This document shows positions 1-9,449 of a stretch of DNA of 64,000 nt, piece after piece (position 1 is the stretch's first letter; each line of letters begins with the position of its first letter). This DNA is from Massospora cicadina (lineage: Eukaryota > Entomophthoromycota > Entomophthoromycetes > Entomophthorales > Entomophthoraceae), in the NCBI GenBank assembly GCA_022478985.1, contig JAKSZP010002700.1, forward strand, positions 1 through 64,000. Reading direction: 5' to 3'. Made by a program: the position numbers and the translations under genes. The notes beneath the pieces are model-generated. The model ran no database searches. It was not told the DNA's origin and saw only the letters and a program-made list of their open reading frames with translations.

Positions 1-311
1 TAGTCAAAAATTATTAAAATGTCCTTGCATTCAGTCCAACGGGTGCATTTGGTCAGGACCAATTGATGTCTGTCAGGAAGGTCAAGCACCACTCTGACCT
101 TCACTGCTTTGTTCACTTCTTCTGCGGTTTTGAACCCAAGATCTACCCAACCTCTGCAGATAGTATGGGTTGTTAAGTACACTGCGTGCAGGAAAAATTT
201 TTGTTGGGCTTCACCAAACTTTTCCCATATTGTCATGTTTCTACGCCCAGGAAAACTTATATCCCATATTCCACCGACAACAGTGGTTGCAATTGGGATA
301 CTTCCAAATAG
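1..311 (-). pseudogene. LINE-4 ORF1 fragment (RNA-binding protein, window-truncated)
   Basis: Reading the minus strand, one frame is open from 311 to the window edge (an in-frame TAG lies at 312-314). Its translation aligns with ORF1 of the other LINEs: shared residues include WEKF, KxF, AVY, GWxDLGF and LDLP, and then TKCTRWT. In LINEs ORF1 is the RNA-chaperone-like protein that packages the element RNA. No start codon is visible in the open part, so the 5' end is degraded or the frame shifts upstream. About half of the residues look identical to LINE-2 by eye, so this is a different subfamily rather than a recent copy. Confidence 0.7.
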
Positions 312-547
312 CTACAGTATTTTACCAAAAAATTGATGAAACCCGCGGGAGGTGCCACCTTGGGCTTTTTTTATTTTTGCTGAGATTTTCGTTTGTACCT
401 GTGCGCTTGGTACCTTTGGGCGGTGCAGGTCTGGGTCTGCTGCCCTTTACTGCATTCGCCCAGCTCTTTACCTGATTATTCAAACTTATCTCACCTGGTG
501 TTAATTATCAAATTATGCTGTTTGAATCAAATCATATTACTAAAAGT
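1..547 (-). mobile_element. LINE-4: 5' part of a diverged LINE
   Basis: Minus-strand 5' portion of a LINE related to, but clearly diverged from, the three full copies in this window; the rest lies left of the window. The start of ORF1 is recognisable (see next entry). The stretch up to about 547 matches the length of the roughly 275-bp 5' leader of the other copies and ends in a similar purine-rich motif (ctaaaagt against gaaaagt), so 547 is taken as its 5' end. Between about 340 and 480 a GC-richer stretch corresponds to the N-terminal ORF1 region of the other copies but is too diverged to read. HAL-1 sits directly at this junction. Confidence 0.65.
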
Positions 548-564
548 GATAGTAATTGGAAAGA
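547..564. repeat. Target-site duplication, left (HAL-1)
   Basis: The 18-bp sequence tgatagtaattggaaaga occurs here and again at 2230-2247, exactly flanking HAL-1. Long direct repeats of this kind are made by target-primed reverse transcription of LINE-type elements. Confidence 0.93.
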
Positions 565-2229
565 CGGGACTTAGCGCTCCACCTGGCGCGCGTCCACCCT
601 TCTCGCCCCCATCCTCTCGCCCTCCCTCGCTCTGATATTCGCTATTGCCTCAGAGTGGACTATGGGCGTTTGTTCCCATATGCCGATAGGGCAATTATTG
701 ACCTAGCCACTACAGCCTTTGCGCCAGCTGGCTTTATAGACTTCCGCCCTTTTAAGGGCTACTTTGACGTTGGGTTCCAATCTGAGGAGGATGCTGAAGC
801 GGCAGCACAAACTCCTCTAATTTATAAAAAAAACCCCCATTCCCACAACCCGTACTCACCTCCCTTCAGACACCACACTAGTGGTATCATTTGCAAATCT
901 CCCATCCCACCTTCCACTCCAGGTTTTGTATGACCAGTTGGTCGCGGGGCTCATGGCTTATGGCACTCAGCCCAACCTCATCTTTGCCATTCCATCTAAT
1001 GCAGAACGCCTTGCTGCTCCTCGTGCAACAGCCACCATCAAACCACACCACCCTACCATAGCCCAACAAATCCCACCCCGCGCTAGTGTGGCTGCAGCGC
1101 CTGATCATTTCTTTTGGGCTCAGGTCGATAATGGTAGGCAGATTTGTTCCCTCTGCTTTGGCCTCGACCATGCAAAAAGAGCGTGCCCTAAGGCCAAATC
1201 CACTGATGCAGCTTCTGAGCCCCCCTCTGGAGGTTCAGTATGGGGCACTTTGCTGCCCCCTCCCACCCTCCAATCTCATTCAGTGGGCCCACATGGAAAA
1301 TCAGCCCCACCCAAAACCTCCATCCTCACTCTCCCACCTAAATCTATGCCAGCCAATCAGAGCAATGCTTGGACCAACATTCGCACCCAATCAGCTGCCC
1401 ATTCGCCCAATCCTACCCACTCAAATTTAAACGCCACTATTCCAGTGAACCAAAATCCATGGGATCTATTGGCTGAAACTGACGAATCAGGTAATATCCT
1501 CATTAGTAAGCATACAGGTCAACCTCTCTGCCATGGCGATTATGGTCAGGCAGAATTTTTCCTTCCTGACTTCGATGAAACCCCTACCCCTCACCATTTC
1601 GCTCCTCTACCCAATACAGCCCCCTTCCAAAGTGACCACCAGCTCGCCTTAGCTGCAGTGGCCTCTCCTCATTGCCCAAAACTATGCACCGCAGTGGCCC
1701 AGTCAGTGGCTCAGCTCCAGCATGGCCTGCCCACCATCTTCTTCCCCCTGACTTCCCTGAATCTCCCTGCAGTGACATCTCAAAACTATTTGATGATGCT
1801 GAAATCGCTGTTATGAATGTCGCAACGCTTGCTTCATTCAACCCCTCAGCCAAAATCACCTGCCACAGTATCTCCCTTTTCACCCAACTTCCTGAAGCCC
1901 GCAAAGAAGCTGAAGTTCTCCTCGCAGCTTTTGTTGAAACACTTTCCCATCATTATCTTGATGCAGAAGTGGAAAACTCCTACTACGCTGACCTCAGCCC
2001 CTACTATGCAGATGCCCCAACGCCCTGGCTCTCTGCTCTGATCTGGTACTGTAACCAACACCCCTTGATCAAGGTGGGTCTTTCTGAAAACCAACCCCCC
2101 GACCCCTCCTCACCCTCTGCCATGGTGGGTTAAGCAGTTTCTGCTTCCCACCTGGTTAGTAGTTTGTTTTGCGTTTTGAGTGTTGTGATCGGTACTGTCT
2201 GTCCCCTGGTCAGCGTACCTCGAATAAAT
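565..2229 (+). mobile_element. HAL-1: ORF1-only non-autonomous LINE-like element, 5'-truncated
   Basis: 1665-bp insertion bounded by a perfect 18-bp target-site duplication. It is the only HAL copy on the plus strand. It encodes only an ORF1-like zinc-knuckle protein and has no endonuclease or reverse transcriptase. Compared with HAL-2 and HAL-3 (about 1.93 kb) it lacks the first 250 bp or so and starts inside the coding region, as usual for 5'-truncated LINE-type insertions. The 3' end reads gtcccctggtcagcgtacct then cgaataaat, with no poly(A) tail, and resembles the LINE 3' end. Confidence 0.88.
595..2133 (+). pseudogene. HAL-1 ORF1-like protein, frameshifted
   Basis: ORF1-like protein spread over three frames (about 595-933, 881-1816, 1672-2133), so it carries two frameshifts. 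The first part contains GYFDVGF, matching GWLDLGF of LINE ORF1. The second begins VVSFANLP (compare LTFDFLP) and has a CCHC zinc knuckle, CSLCFGLDHAKRAC, at 1145-1186 with perfect CX2CX4HX4C spacing. A Pro/Thr/Ser/His-rich linker follows, then NPWDLLAE, a block conserved in all three HAL copies, and the frame ends with a stop at 2131-2133. Likely role by family: nucleic-acid binding and RNP formation. The natural start is missing because of the 5' truncation. Confidence 0.82.
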
Positions 2230-2247
2230 TGATAGTAATTGGAAAGA
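2230..2247. repeat. Target-site duplication, right (HAL-1)
   Basis: Second copy of the 18-bp repeat at 547-564, directly after the aataaat terminus of HAL-1. Confidence 0.93.
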
Positions 2248-3969
2248 AAAGCTACTATTGAGTCATTACTATCAGGATAATTTGAAATATTTGTCTCCCC
2301 AAATTTTGTGTTAATATGAGGTATTGTGTTCTGAGCGCTCAAGTTGATATAGCCAAGGTATTTTCTAATCTAGCGCTTAAATATTCTATATATAGCTCTT
2401 AGTTGGCTTACTTTATATTTAAGTTGCATTTAATTGTTGCAAAACTGAAGATTTTCCATATTCCACAAAATATAGCCCGTTAACATTACCACCTGGTCCT
2501 CCATTAGCGTAGTTGTATTTAAGTTTTTAATATATTATATTTGGCCTTGCGTTTGGCTTAAGTGGGGTTTAGTCCTGGAACATTAAAATTCATTAGTACC
2601 ATTCCACAATTGAGTTTCTTCAGGTGTGAGATTAATCCAAGATTCCTTACAAAGAAAATTGCCTGGTGACATTTCAACAAAGAACCCTAATGTTGAAGCA
2701 TGTAAAGAGGCCCAGACATGATTGCAAAGGTGAACGAGGCTAGCGGGCACAACTATGAATCCTCCTGCATTTCATACCATATTTATACCTGAGATTGAGT
2801 CATCACTATCAAAAACTGATGACTTGTTATTCACAGCATTAAAATCTTACATATAGTAGCACAGGGTACACGTACCATTAATAAAAAAGGAGAGCAATAT
2901 GAAAAGTGTAATACCTAAAAAATATACAAAGGTATATAGTAACTATAATAAGAGATTTCTATATTTCTTGACAGAATCACACTGCTATTCATTCTTATAA
3001 ATACTATTGAAGTTTTGCTTAATATAGTAAAACTTCCTTAAATCTAATTCTTCTAAAATAGTATCACACTTGCAGTTTATATACCATCCATTTAACGTTA
3101 AACCCAGGCCATTTAGCCAGTAAACTTAGTGGCATAGGTTTCTTAGGACCTGTTATTTGCTTAGCTCTACGCTAGGATTCAAAATCATCAAATTAACTAG
3201 CCATCTTACTGTTGTTTGATTAGGCTATGTTTAGCAAGAAAATTTTCTAGAAGACCTTCTCTATTCATATTTAATGCTTCAAATTATCAAGATTGCATCT
3301 AAATGATACTTCAGGGCTCTTATAGACTTGTAAAAATACTTTAAATGTTAAATTAGATGGCAGTTTGTGCATTTAGATCCATCTGTAAAATTAAACTTAT
3401 TGCTTGGTCATAAATAATTTAAGACATTTCCCACCCTTAACAGAGAAATAAATCTTCTTGGCGCACTTGTCTTGAGTAAAAGGACCAAAAAAGCCAGGAG
3501 CATCACTGGTGTGGATATTAACCCGTCCATCAAGTTACTTCTTGAAACATTCCTATAATTGAGTCGCAAAAAACTAGATTCTTTTTCGTTATTGAGTTTC
3601 TCAGATGGTAATACTAAGACTAACATTCCAATAAGTTACACCCACGTCATCTTATCCTAAGATAAGCTCCTCCCAAAATTTGTTATTCATATGGCATCCT
3701 TGTGGTCTCCTTTCAGCAATATTGTGGCCTAATTTAACATGGAATGAAGAGCACAAGCAAGTTCCTACATCTACAGACGCCACGTTCCCCATTGATAACA
3801 GTTTTATCCATCTGACAATGACCATAACTGCATCTTCACTTTGAATGGAGATCCAAGTACTGGATACTAGATTTTATGCGCTATTTAATGCTTAGTTGGT
3901 CAGGTGAGTCTCTAGATAGATTAAACTACTATCGTTTATTAGAGGTCAATTTTCAGGATAATTTACAAA
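2248..3969. other. Unassigned AT-rich DNA
   Basis: 1.7 kb between HAL-1 and element A. Only short ORFs occur (the longest, 3408-3626 on the minus strand, 72 codons, has no recognisable motif). It may be very old transposon sequence, but I could not align it with anything else in the window. Confidence 0.5.
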
Positions 3970-4477
3970 CACAAGCTCTCAGGCCATGGGAAATTGTCAA
4001 CTGGTCAAGTTTGATATCTTTCAAGGCAACGGGAAAGTAGTCAACCAGCTGAAGAATTAAAAATAAGAAGGAATGAAGCTTTAAATATAGGAACAGGATA
4101 TACTTTGATAAATAGTTATCTAATATACTTTAAAAAAGTTAATAAAACAATCTTTAGACAAAACAAGGGATGTTTATTTCATTTAAAACTTCACACATTT
4201 ATAAGAATTTGAGATTGTCTTTGAAAGGGTGGACTTCTAAGCTCTCTTTGTACAGGATCTTTCGTCAACTGCTATCACGATGCTAATTGAGATGATTTCC
4301 TAGAGGAGATTGGAGGTTGTCCATTTTCATCAGAAGCTTTTACTTAAGGGGTAGCTAAATCTTCTGACAAGTGATTATCAGGTGTAGAAATGACTCCTTC
4401 ATCAGTTTATTTTCACTTAGGGAATCTTACCAGTGAGTAGAGTCAATTTCATCTCCATTATGATCAAATGTCCAACA
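3970..4477 (-). repeat. Element A 3' LTR
   Basis: About 508 bp matching 12050-12459 joined to 19786-19880, for example acaaaacaagggatgtttat and acttctaagctctctttgta. It ends in tccaaca and is followed by atgccccctcaag, the plus-strand image of a short polypurine tract. Position 4380-4384 (aggtg) is the uninterrupted version of the site where element B inserted in the other LTR. The left edge is uncertain by about 10 bp. Confidence 0.78.
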
Positions 4478-4559
4478 ATGCCCCCTCAAGATCATGTCAA
4501 AGAGGGACATATGACCTAAGAAATCGAGCATAGACTTGAATACTATAGATCATGGGCCA

Positions 4560-5600
4560 AATTGGCAATTTAATATTCATAGTTAACTTTATGAATAACT
4601 TGATATGGTCCAGACCTAGTGATTTAAATCTTGTTGGGTTGACCTTATGGTCAATGATGGCAAAACATAACAAGATCTCCTAATTGAAATATGGCTAATG
4701 AAGCTCGTCATGCATTTGATTGTTTGGTTTCTCTAGAGGTTGTGGATATTATTCCTTCCATTGAAAGAGCCTGTAGCTGAATTAATTAACAATAGAGCTC
4801 TCATGGTTAAATCAACTGTACCTGTCACAGATTCTTTTAGTAACAGTTGTACAATACTTGGAAATCTGGATTCTCTCCAATATAAAGCTGGAATGGGGAC
4901 ATTAAAATAATCTGGTGATAGCTTAAGCTGGAAGCCATCAATGCACTAGGAAGGTAATGTTTCCAATGATGAGGATATGAAGTTTCCATCTTTTTCAGGA
5001 TAGAAACCAAAGTCCCATTTGCATGATCAACGGCTCAGTTGGATGAAGGATTATACGAAGCAATAAATGATAATTATTATTAAATAGCTAAGCTAACTCC
5101 CTATCACCATTGACAGTAAATCAAGACCATTATCAAAATAAATATACTTGAGGGCACCCATGCTGAGTGAAAATGTGTTGGAAAACGAACATCGCCATGG
5201 CTTTAGCAGTATCAGCTGGAATAAAAATGGCTTCCACCCATTTAGTTAAATGGTCTATGGCCAACAGTATGTAATTAGGACCAAGATTCCCGGTCAGTAA
5301 AGGCACCACTACATCGATACTAACCACATGGAATTGTCCAGAAGGGGCCATAATTTGATGTTGATATCACGGTCCAGGCCAATCCTTTTTTTCAGCAAAT
5401 AAGACATGCCTCAAGGTCTTCATGGATGGTTTCTAACATCCTACCCCAATAATATAAAGTCTCCAGCCATTTGTAAGTTTTCTTAACGGAACCATGACCA
5501 ATTGTATTATGTCCTTCCACAAATCTTTCTGTTTGTAAAGAATAGGGTCAGATATAAGGAATATATTTACCATTTATAAGTTTATAGAGCAACCCTTCTT
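4560..5600 (-). pseudogene. Element A integrase remnant
   Basis: Degenerate integrase. The readable piece is 5351 to 5133, with SIDVV followed by LLAIDHLTKWVEA, the start of the DDE catalytic core holding its first Asp. Farther left, about 4480-5100 resembles the C-terminal integrase regions of elements B and C at DNA level but is full of stops. The zinc-binding N-terminal part would lie at about 5360-5600. Not functional. Confidence 0.72.
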
Positions 5601-5721
5601 TAAATTTGAGTGTTTTTGGTCTTCTAACGTTTTTCATTTTATATTTCTTTAGTATCAAGAGCACATCTTTCTGGTCTGCCAATAAAATCATAAATTCTAT
5701 CCTCTTCAGGAGTAAGCACAT

Positions 5722-7090
5722 TCAAGATGGCATCTTTGCTAGACCATCTGTTTTATATTGGATAGTTCTGGCACGGTTCTCAATAGTGAAATCATAATTC
5801 TGTAAGTGAAGAGCCCTGCATGCCAACCATCCATTGGGGTCCATAATTTGTTTTAGCCACCGTAATGAGGAATGTTTGGTGACCACAATGAAATAAGTTC
5901 CATATAGGAAGGGACGGATCTGTTTAAAAGCTAACAGGACAGATGGGCACTCCCACTCAGTTACACTATAACTTATCTCCACCTTACTAGAAGCCTTACT
6001 TTAGTAGGCGACTGTATGAACTACCTTATCATCATGTTGAGCAAAGATTGCTCCAACTATGGCATCACTGGCGTATTAAACAATGGAAAAGGCTGATTGA
6101 GCTGAGGTTGTACTAGAATTGGCTGAATACACAAGGCAGTCCTAAGAAATTTAAAGCTTGTTTTGTTCAAATCTCCGTTCAAAAGGGTACTCCTTTTATT
6201 ATTGGTAAGTTAAGGAATCTGATAACTACATAAATCTAGGGACAAACTGTTGGTAGTATCCAACCATCCCTAAATACATGTATAATTTTAAACTGGGGCA
6301 TGACATCTTCTTGATAGCATCACTCTTGTCAGGAAGAGGTTGAATTCCTCTCTTTGATACCTTATGGCCAATAATTTCATCTCATTTTGGAAAAAAAGAA
6401 CATTTAGATGATTATCAACTCTAAAAAGCTTTCTGAAGTTAATACTTCTTGTAGGTGACCCATATGAGATGTGAATGTCTCAGGAATACAATTGTATAGT
6501 CGAGTTAAACTACAATGCTGGAAAGTTTGAGATCACCTAAAATCCCATCTATTGCTAGTTGAAAGGTAGTTGGGGCGTTAAACAATACTAGCGGCATTAT
6601 AGTGGGCTCAAAAAATCCTTTGTCTGCAATTAGAGCACATTTAGGTCATTCTTCTGACGCCAGTTCTATTTTGCCAATAACCACTTGCTAGATTGATTTC
6701 TGAGAAGTTTTGGGCGCTGGCAAATAACCGAAGAGAATCAACAATTTAAGGAAGTGATAACTATCCTTCTTAGTAACCACATTAAGGCGTCTGTAATCCA
6801 TCACGACTCTATGACCACCACCTTTTTTCAGACTAATAAAAAGGGAGAAGCCCAGCAACTACGGGATGGAAACAATAACCAAGAATCCAAAAGTTTTTTA
6901 GAATCAACGTCACCTGAGCTTCTTTATCTTTACTCTTTTGATATCTTGGGTGCAAAATGGGGGCGCATCTCCAGTCTCTACTTGATGTAATACACCATTC
7001 AATTTACCAAAAACATATTCAGAAGTTGAGAAAAGATCAGAATATTCCTCCGACTTTATTCTACTTAATTACTCCAATAAGTCTTTAATT
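5722..7090 (-). pseudogene. Element A reverse transcriptase-RNase H remnant
   Basis: RNase H is readable at 5982-5722: a YSVTEWE block (compare YTVTERE in B) and HSSLRWLKQIMDPNGWLACR, matching the same region of B and C. The RT lies to its right, about 6000-6990. In minus-strand reading it aligns at DNA level with the RT of B and C but is broken throughout. At about 7090-7236 the Gly/Phe-rich connector between the dUTPase-like domain and RT is visible (VRGFGELRDI, compare IHDFGSWEDL in B). Confidence 0.72.
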
Positions 7091-7236
7091 TAGGGCCATT
7101 GGAAGGGCTAGTATGGCCAATGGTATGGGTTTCTCAAGACCAATATCTCTTAATTCCCCAAAACCTCGAACATATTCTACTTTGTCAACAGCAAATGAGA
7201 GAACAAAAAAAATTAAAGTATTTAGTCCAACGTTCA

Positions 7237-7250
7237 TTGGTATATACATT
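7237..7250. repeat. Target-site duplication, left (HAL-2), imperfect
   Basis: ttggtatatacatt here against ttggtataacatt at 9186-9198: a 13-14 bp direct repeat with one indel, flanking HAL-2. Confidence 0.65.
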
Positions 7251-9185
7251 TTTTCTTAAATTTATTCGAGGTACACTGACCAGGGGATGGACAATACCAA
7301 AACTCAAAAACAAAATAAAATAAAATAAAATAACCCAATCAAAAGAATGACCCAGAAGACAAAACAAAAACAACAAACCAAACGGGGAGCAGAAACTGCT
7401 AAACCACCATGGCTGAGGGTGAGGGGGGAGGTCAGGCGGTTTGTCTTAAGATGAGTTTGACACAACTGTGTCATGTTGGCTGGAGAGACGGACTAAAGCA
7501 GAGAGCCAGGGTGTTGGGGAATCTGCATCGTGTGGGTGGATGGCGGTGTAGTATGAGTTCTCCACCTCATCATCAAGATTAGTGTGGTAGACCACTTCAA
7601 CAAATTCCGCTACATGAATTTCAGTTTGAATGCAGGCTTTGGGGAGTTGGGCAAATTCAGAGATACTTTGGTGGGTGATTTTAGCAGATGTGTAAAAATC
7701 TGCTAGTTTAGCTACATGCATGACAGCAGCTTCAACATTGTCAAATATTTTTGTGATATCAATTCAGGGAGTATTTGGGGAAATCAGGGGGGAATTAGAG
7801 TGTGGGCAGCCCTAGTTGGCATTGAGCCACTGATTTGGCCACCGGTTTGCATAGGTTTGGCAATGGGGAGAGGCCACCGGGCTAAGGTGAGCTGATGGTC
7901 ACTTTGGTAGGGGGCAGCATTGGGTTTAGGAGTGAAACGTTTGGGGGTGGGGTTTAATAAAAATCAGAAAGGAAAAATTTGGCCTGACCATAATCAAACT
8001 GGCCAAGAGGTTGACCAGTTTGCTCTCTCATGATAAAGTTACCTGATGTGTCAATCTCAGCCAATAGGTCCCATGGATTCTGGTTCACAAGAATAGTGGT
8101 GTTAGAAGTTGGGTGGGTGAGTTGGGCGAATGGGTTGCTTTGGAGCAAATAGCAGTCCAATTCTGATTCTGATTGGTGGGAGTAGAATTGGGTGGGTTAT
8201 AGTGGGCGGTTGATTTGGTGGGGCCCAATTTCCCACTATGGCCCATCAAACAAGAATGTTCAGTGGGAGGGGGTAGCAAAACGCCCCATTTGGAACCCGC
8301 TGAAAGTGGCTCCAAAGCTGCATCAGAGGAAGTGCCTTGGTGGCAGGATTTTTTGAATTGGTTGAGTCCAAAACAGAGGGGACAAATTTGGTGACCAATA
8401 TCCACATGAGCCTAAAAAAGTGCTCAAGTGCAGCTGCAATAAAAGCATGGGGGGTTTGGTGGGCTATGTCAGGGTGCTGTGGGATAATGGTGGCAGTTGC
8501 GCGAGGGGTAGCAAGGCGTTCTGCACCAGAGGGAAAAGCGAAGATGAGGTTGGGATGAGAGCCATACGCCATAAGCCCCACCATCAGCTGATTGTACAAA
8601 ACTTGGGGTGCAAGGTGGGAAGGGAGGGATGCAAAGGACACCACCATTGGGTGTCTGTATTCTTGAAAGTTTGGGTAGTAGGGATTGGAGTATATTTAAA
8701 AATAAGGGGAGTAGAAGCCGCTGCTGCAGCGGCCTCATCCATCTGAAATCCAATATTGAATTAGCCCTTAAAAGGGTGGAAATTGATAAAGCCAGCTGAT
8801 GCAAATGCAGCGGTGGCCAATTCAATAATTGCCTTGTTGGCATATGGGAATAAACGCCCATAGTCAACTCTGAGGCAAAATTGGATTGTGGATCAAGGGA
8901 GGGCAATAGGATGGGGGCAAGAAGGGTGGATGCACACCAGGTGGAGCACTAAATCCTGTGGGGGACAAAACGGCTGGACAAAGATGGCAGGCTATTTGAC
9001 CCCATGTGAACTCATTTGCCCGCATGGCGGAAAATGCTAGGTGGTGGAGCACCACTACCCCACATTGGAGCATCAGGCGGCTGATCCACAGACATATCAT
9101 AAAAGGGCGTGGCCAGACGGCGGTGGTAAATTAAACCTTTCTTGATTAAATCACTTGAAAGTGAACACAAGCAGAAAGAGAAGTT
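7251..9185 (-). mobile_element. HAL-2: full-length ORF1-only LINE-like element
   Basis: About 1.93 kb on the minus strand, inserted in the dUTPase-like domain of element A. The 3' end (left) is the reverse of gtccatcccctggtcagtgt followed by acctcgaataaattt. The 5' end (right) reads acttctctttctgc on the minus strand, close to the LINE 5' terminus acttttctttctcg. HAL-2 is thus full length at both ends and encodes only the ORF1-like protein. The imperfect target duplication indicates an older insertion than HAL-1. Confidence 0.83.
7446..9095 (-). pseudogene. HAL-2 ORF1-like protein, multiply frameshifted
   Basis: Probable start at 9095 (ATG at 9093-9095), reading MSVDQPPDAPMWGSG; the DAPxWGSG-type opening followed by PPxIF and AGK recurs in HAL-3. 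The frame then breaks repeatedly (pieces near 8906-8469, 8647-8246, 8405-8085, 8160-7954, 7721-7446). The zinc knuckle is CPLCFGLNQFKKSC: the metal-binding His is replaced by Gln, unlike HAL-1 and HAL-3. The NPWDLLAE block and a C-terminal PWLSAL block are retained. Stop codon at 7446. Confidence 0.8.
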
Positions 9186-9198
9186 TTGGTATAACATT
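9186..9198. repeat. Target-site duplication, right (HAL-2), imperfect
   Basis: ttggtataacatt, the partner of 7237-7250. Confidence 0.65.
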
Positions 9199-9449
9199 GT
9201 ATTTACTATTAAAACTGAAATAGAATTAGCATATGCAGGATCTAAAATCCCCAGACAATTCAAGACTCCTCTTACCAAAGGATTTTGATGTCCCTGAATT
9301 TCTAATAGCTGCTCAGGGGTATAGTAACATTTTTGAGTGTCAACAAGGATATGAGATTTGGGTGGAAATACCATGGCCTTAGGTGAATAGAGAGGCATAC
9401 ATGCATATACATCATGCTGATTCAAGAGGCTGTCAGACCCTAGACCCAC
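9186..9449 (-). pseudogene. Element A dUTPase-like domain, cut by HAL-2
   Basis: Minus-strand open stretch beginning near 9449. After VYAC it reads YSPKAMVFPPKSHILVDT, very like the dUTPase segment that runs into IPPxSxxLVDTG. About 40 residues later comes GILDPAYANSISVLIVN, matching the family's GVIDPDYRGEVxVxLxN. The Arg-Ser-Ser phosphate-binding motif is not seen (QGHQN at that place), so the domain looks catalytically dead. It lies between Gag/protease and RT, the position of the same domain in B and C. HAL-2 inserted right after the VLIVN strand; the reading resumes on the other side at about 7236. Confidence 0.7.

Noticed and set aside
3408..3626. 72-codon minus-strand ORF as a possible host or copia-type gene
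   Set aside because: No recognisable domain and no supporting neighbours.
6754..6990. Plus-strand ORF of 78 codons
   Set aside because: Antisense to the decayed RT of element A; no motif of its own.
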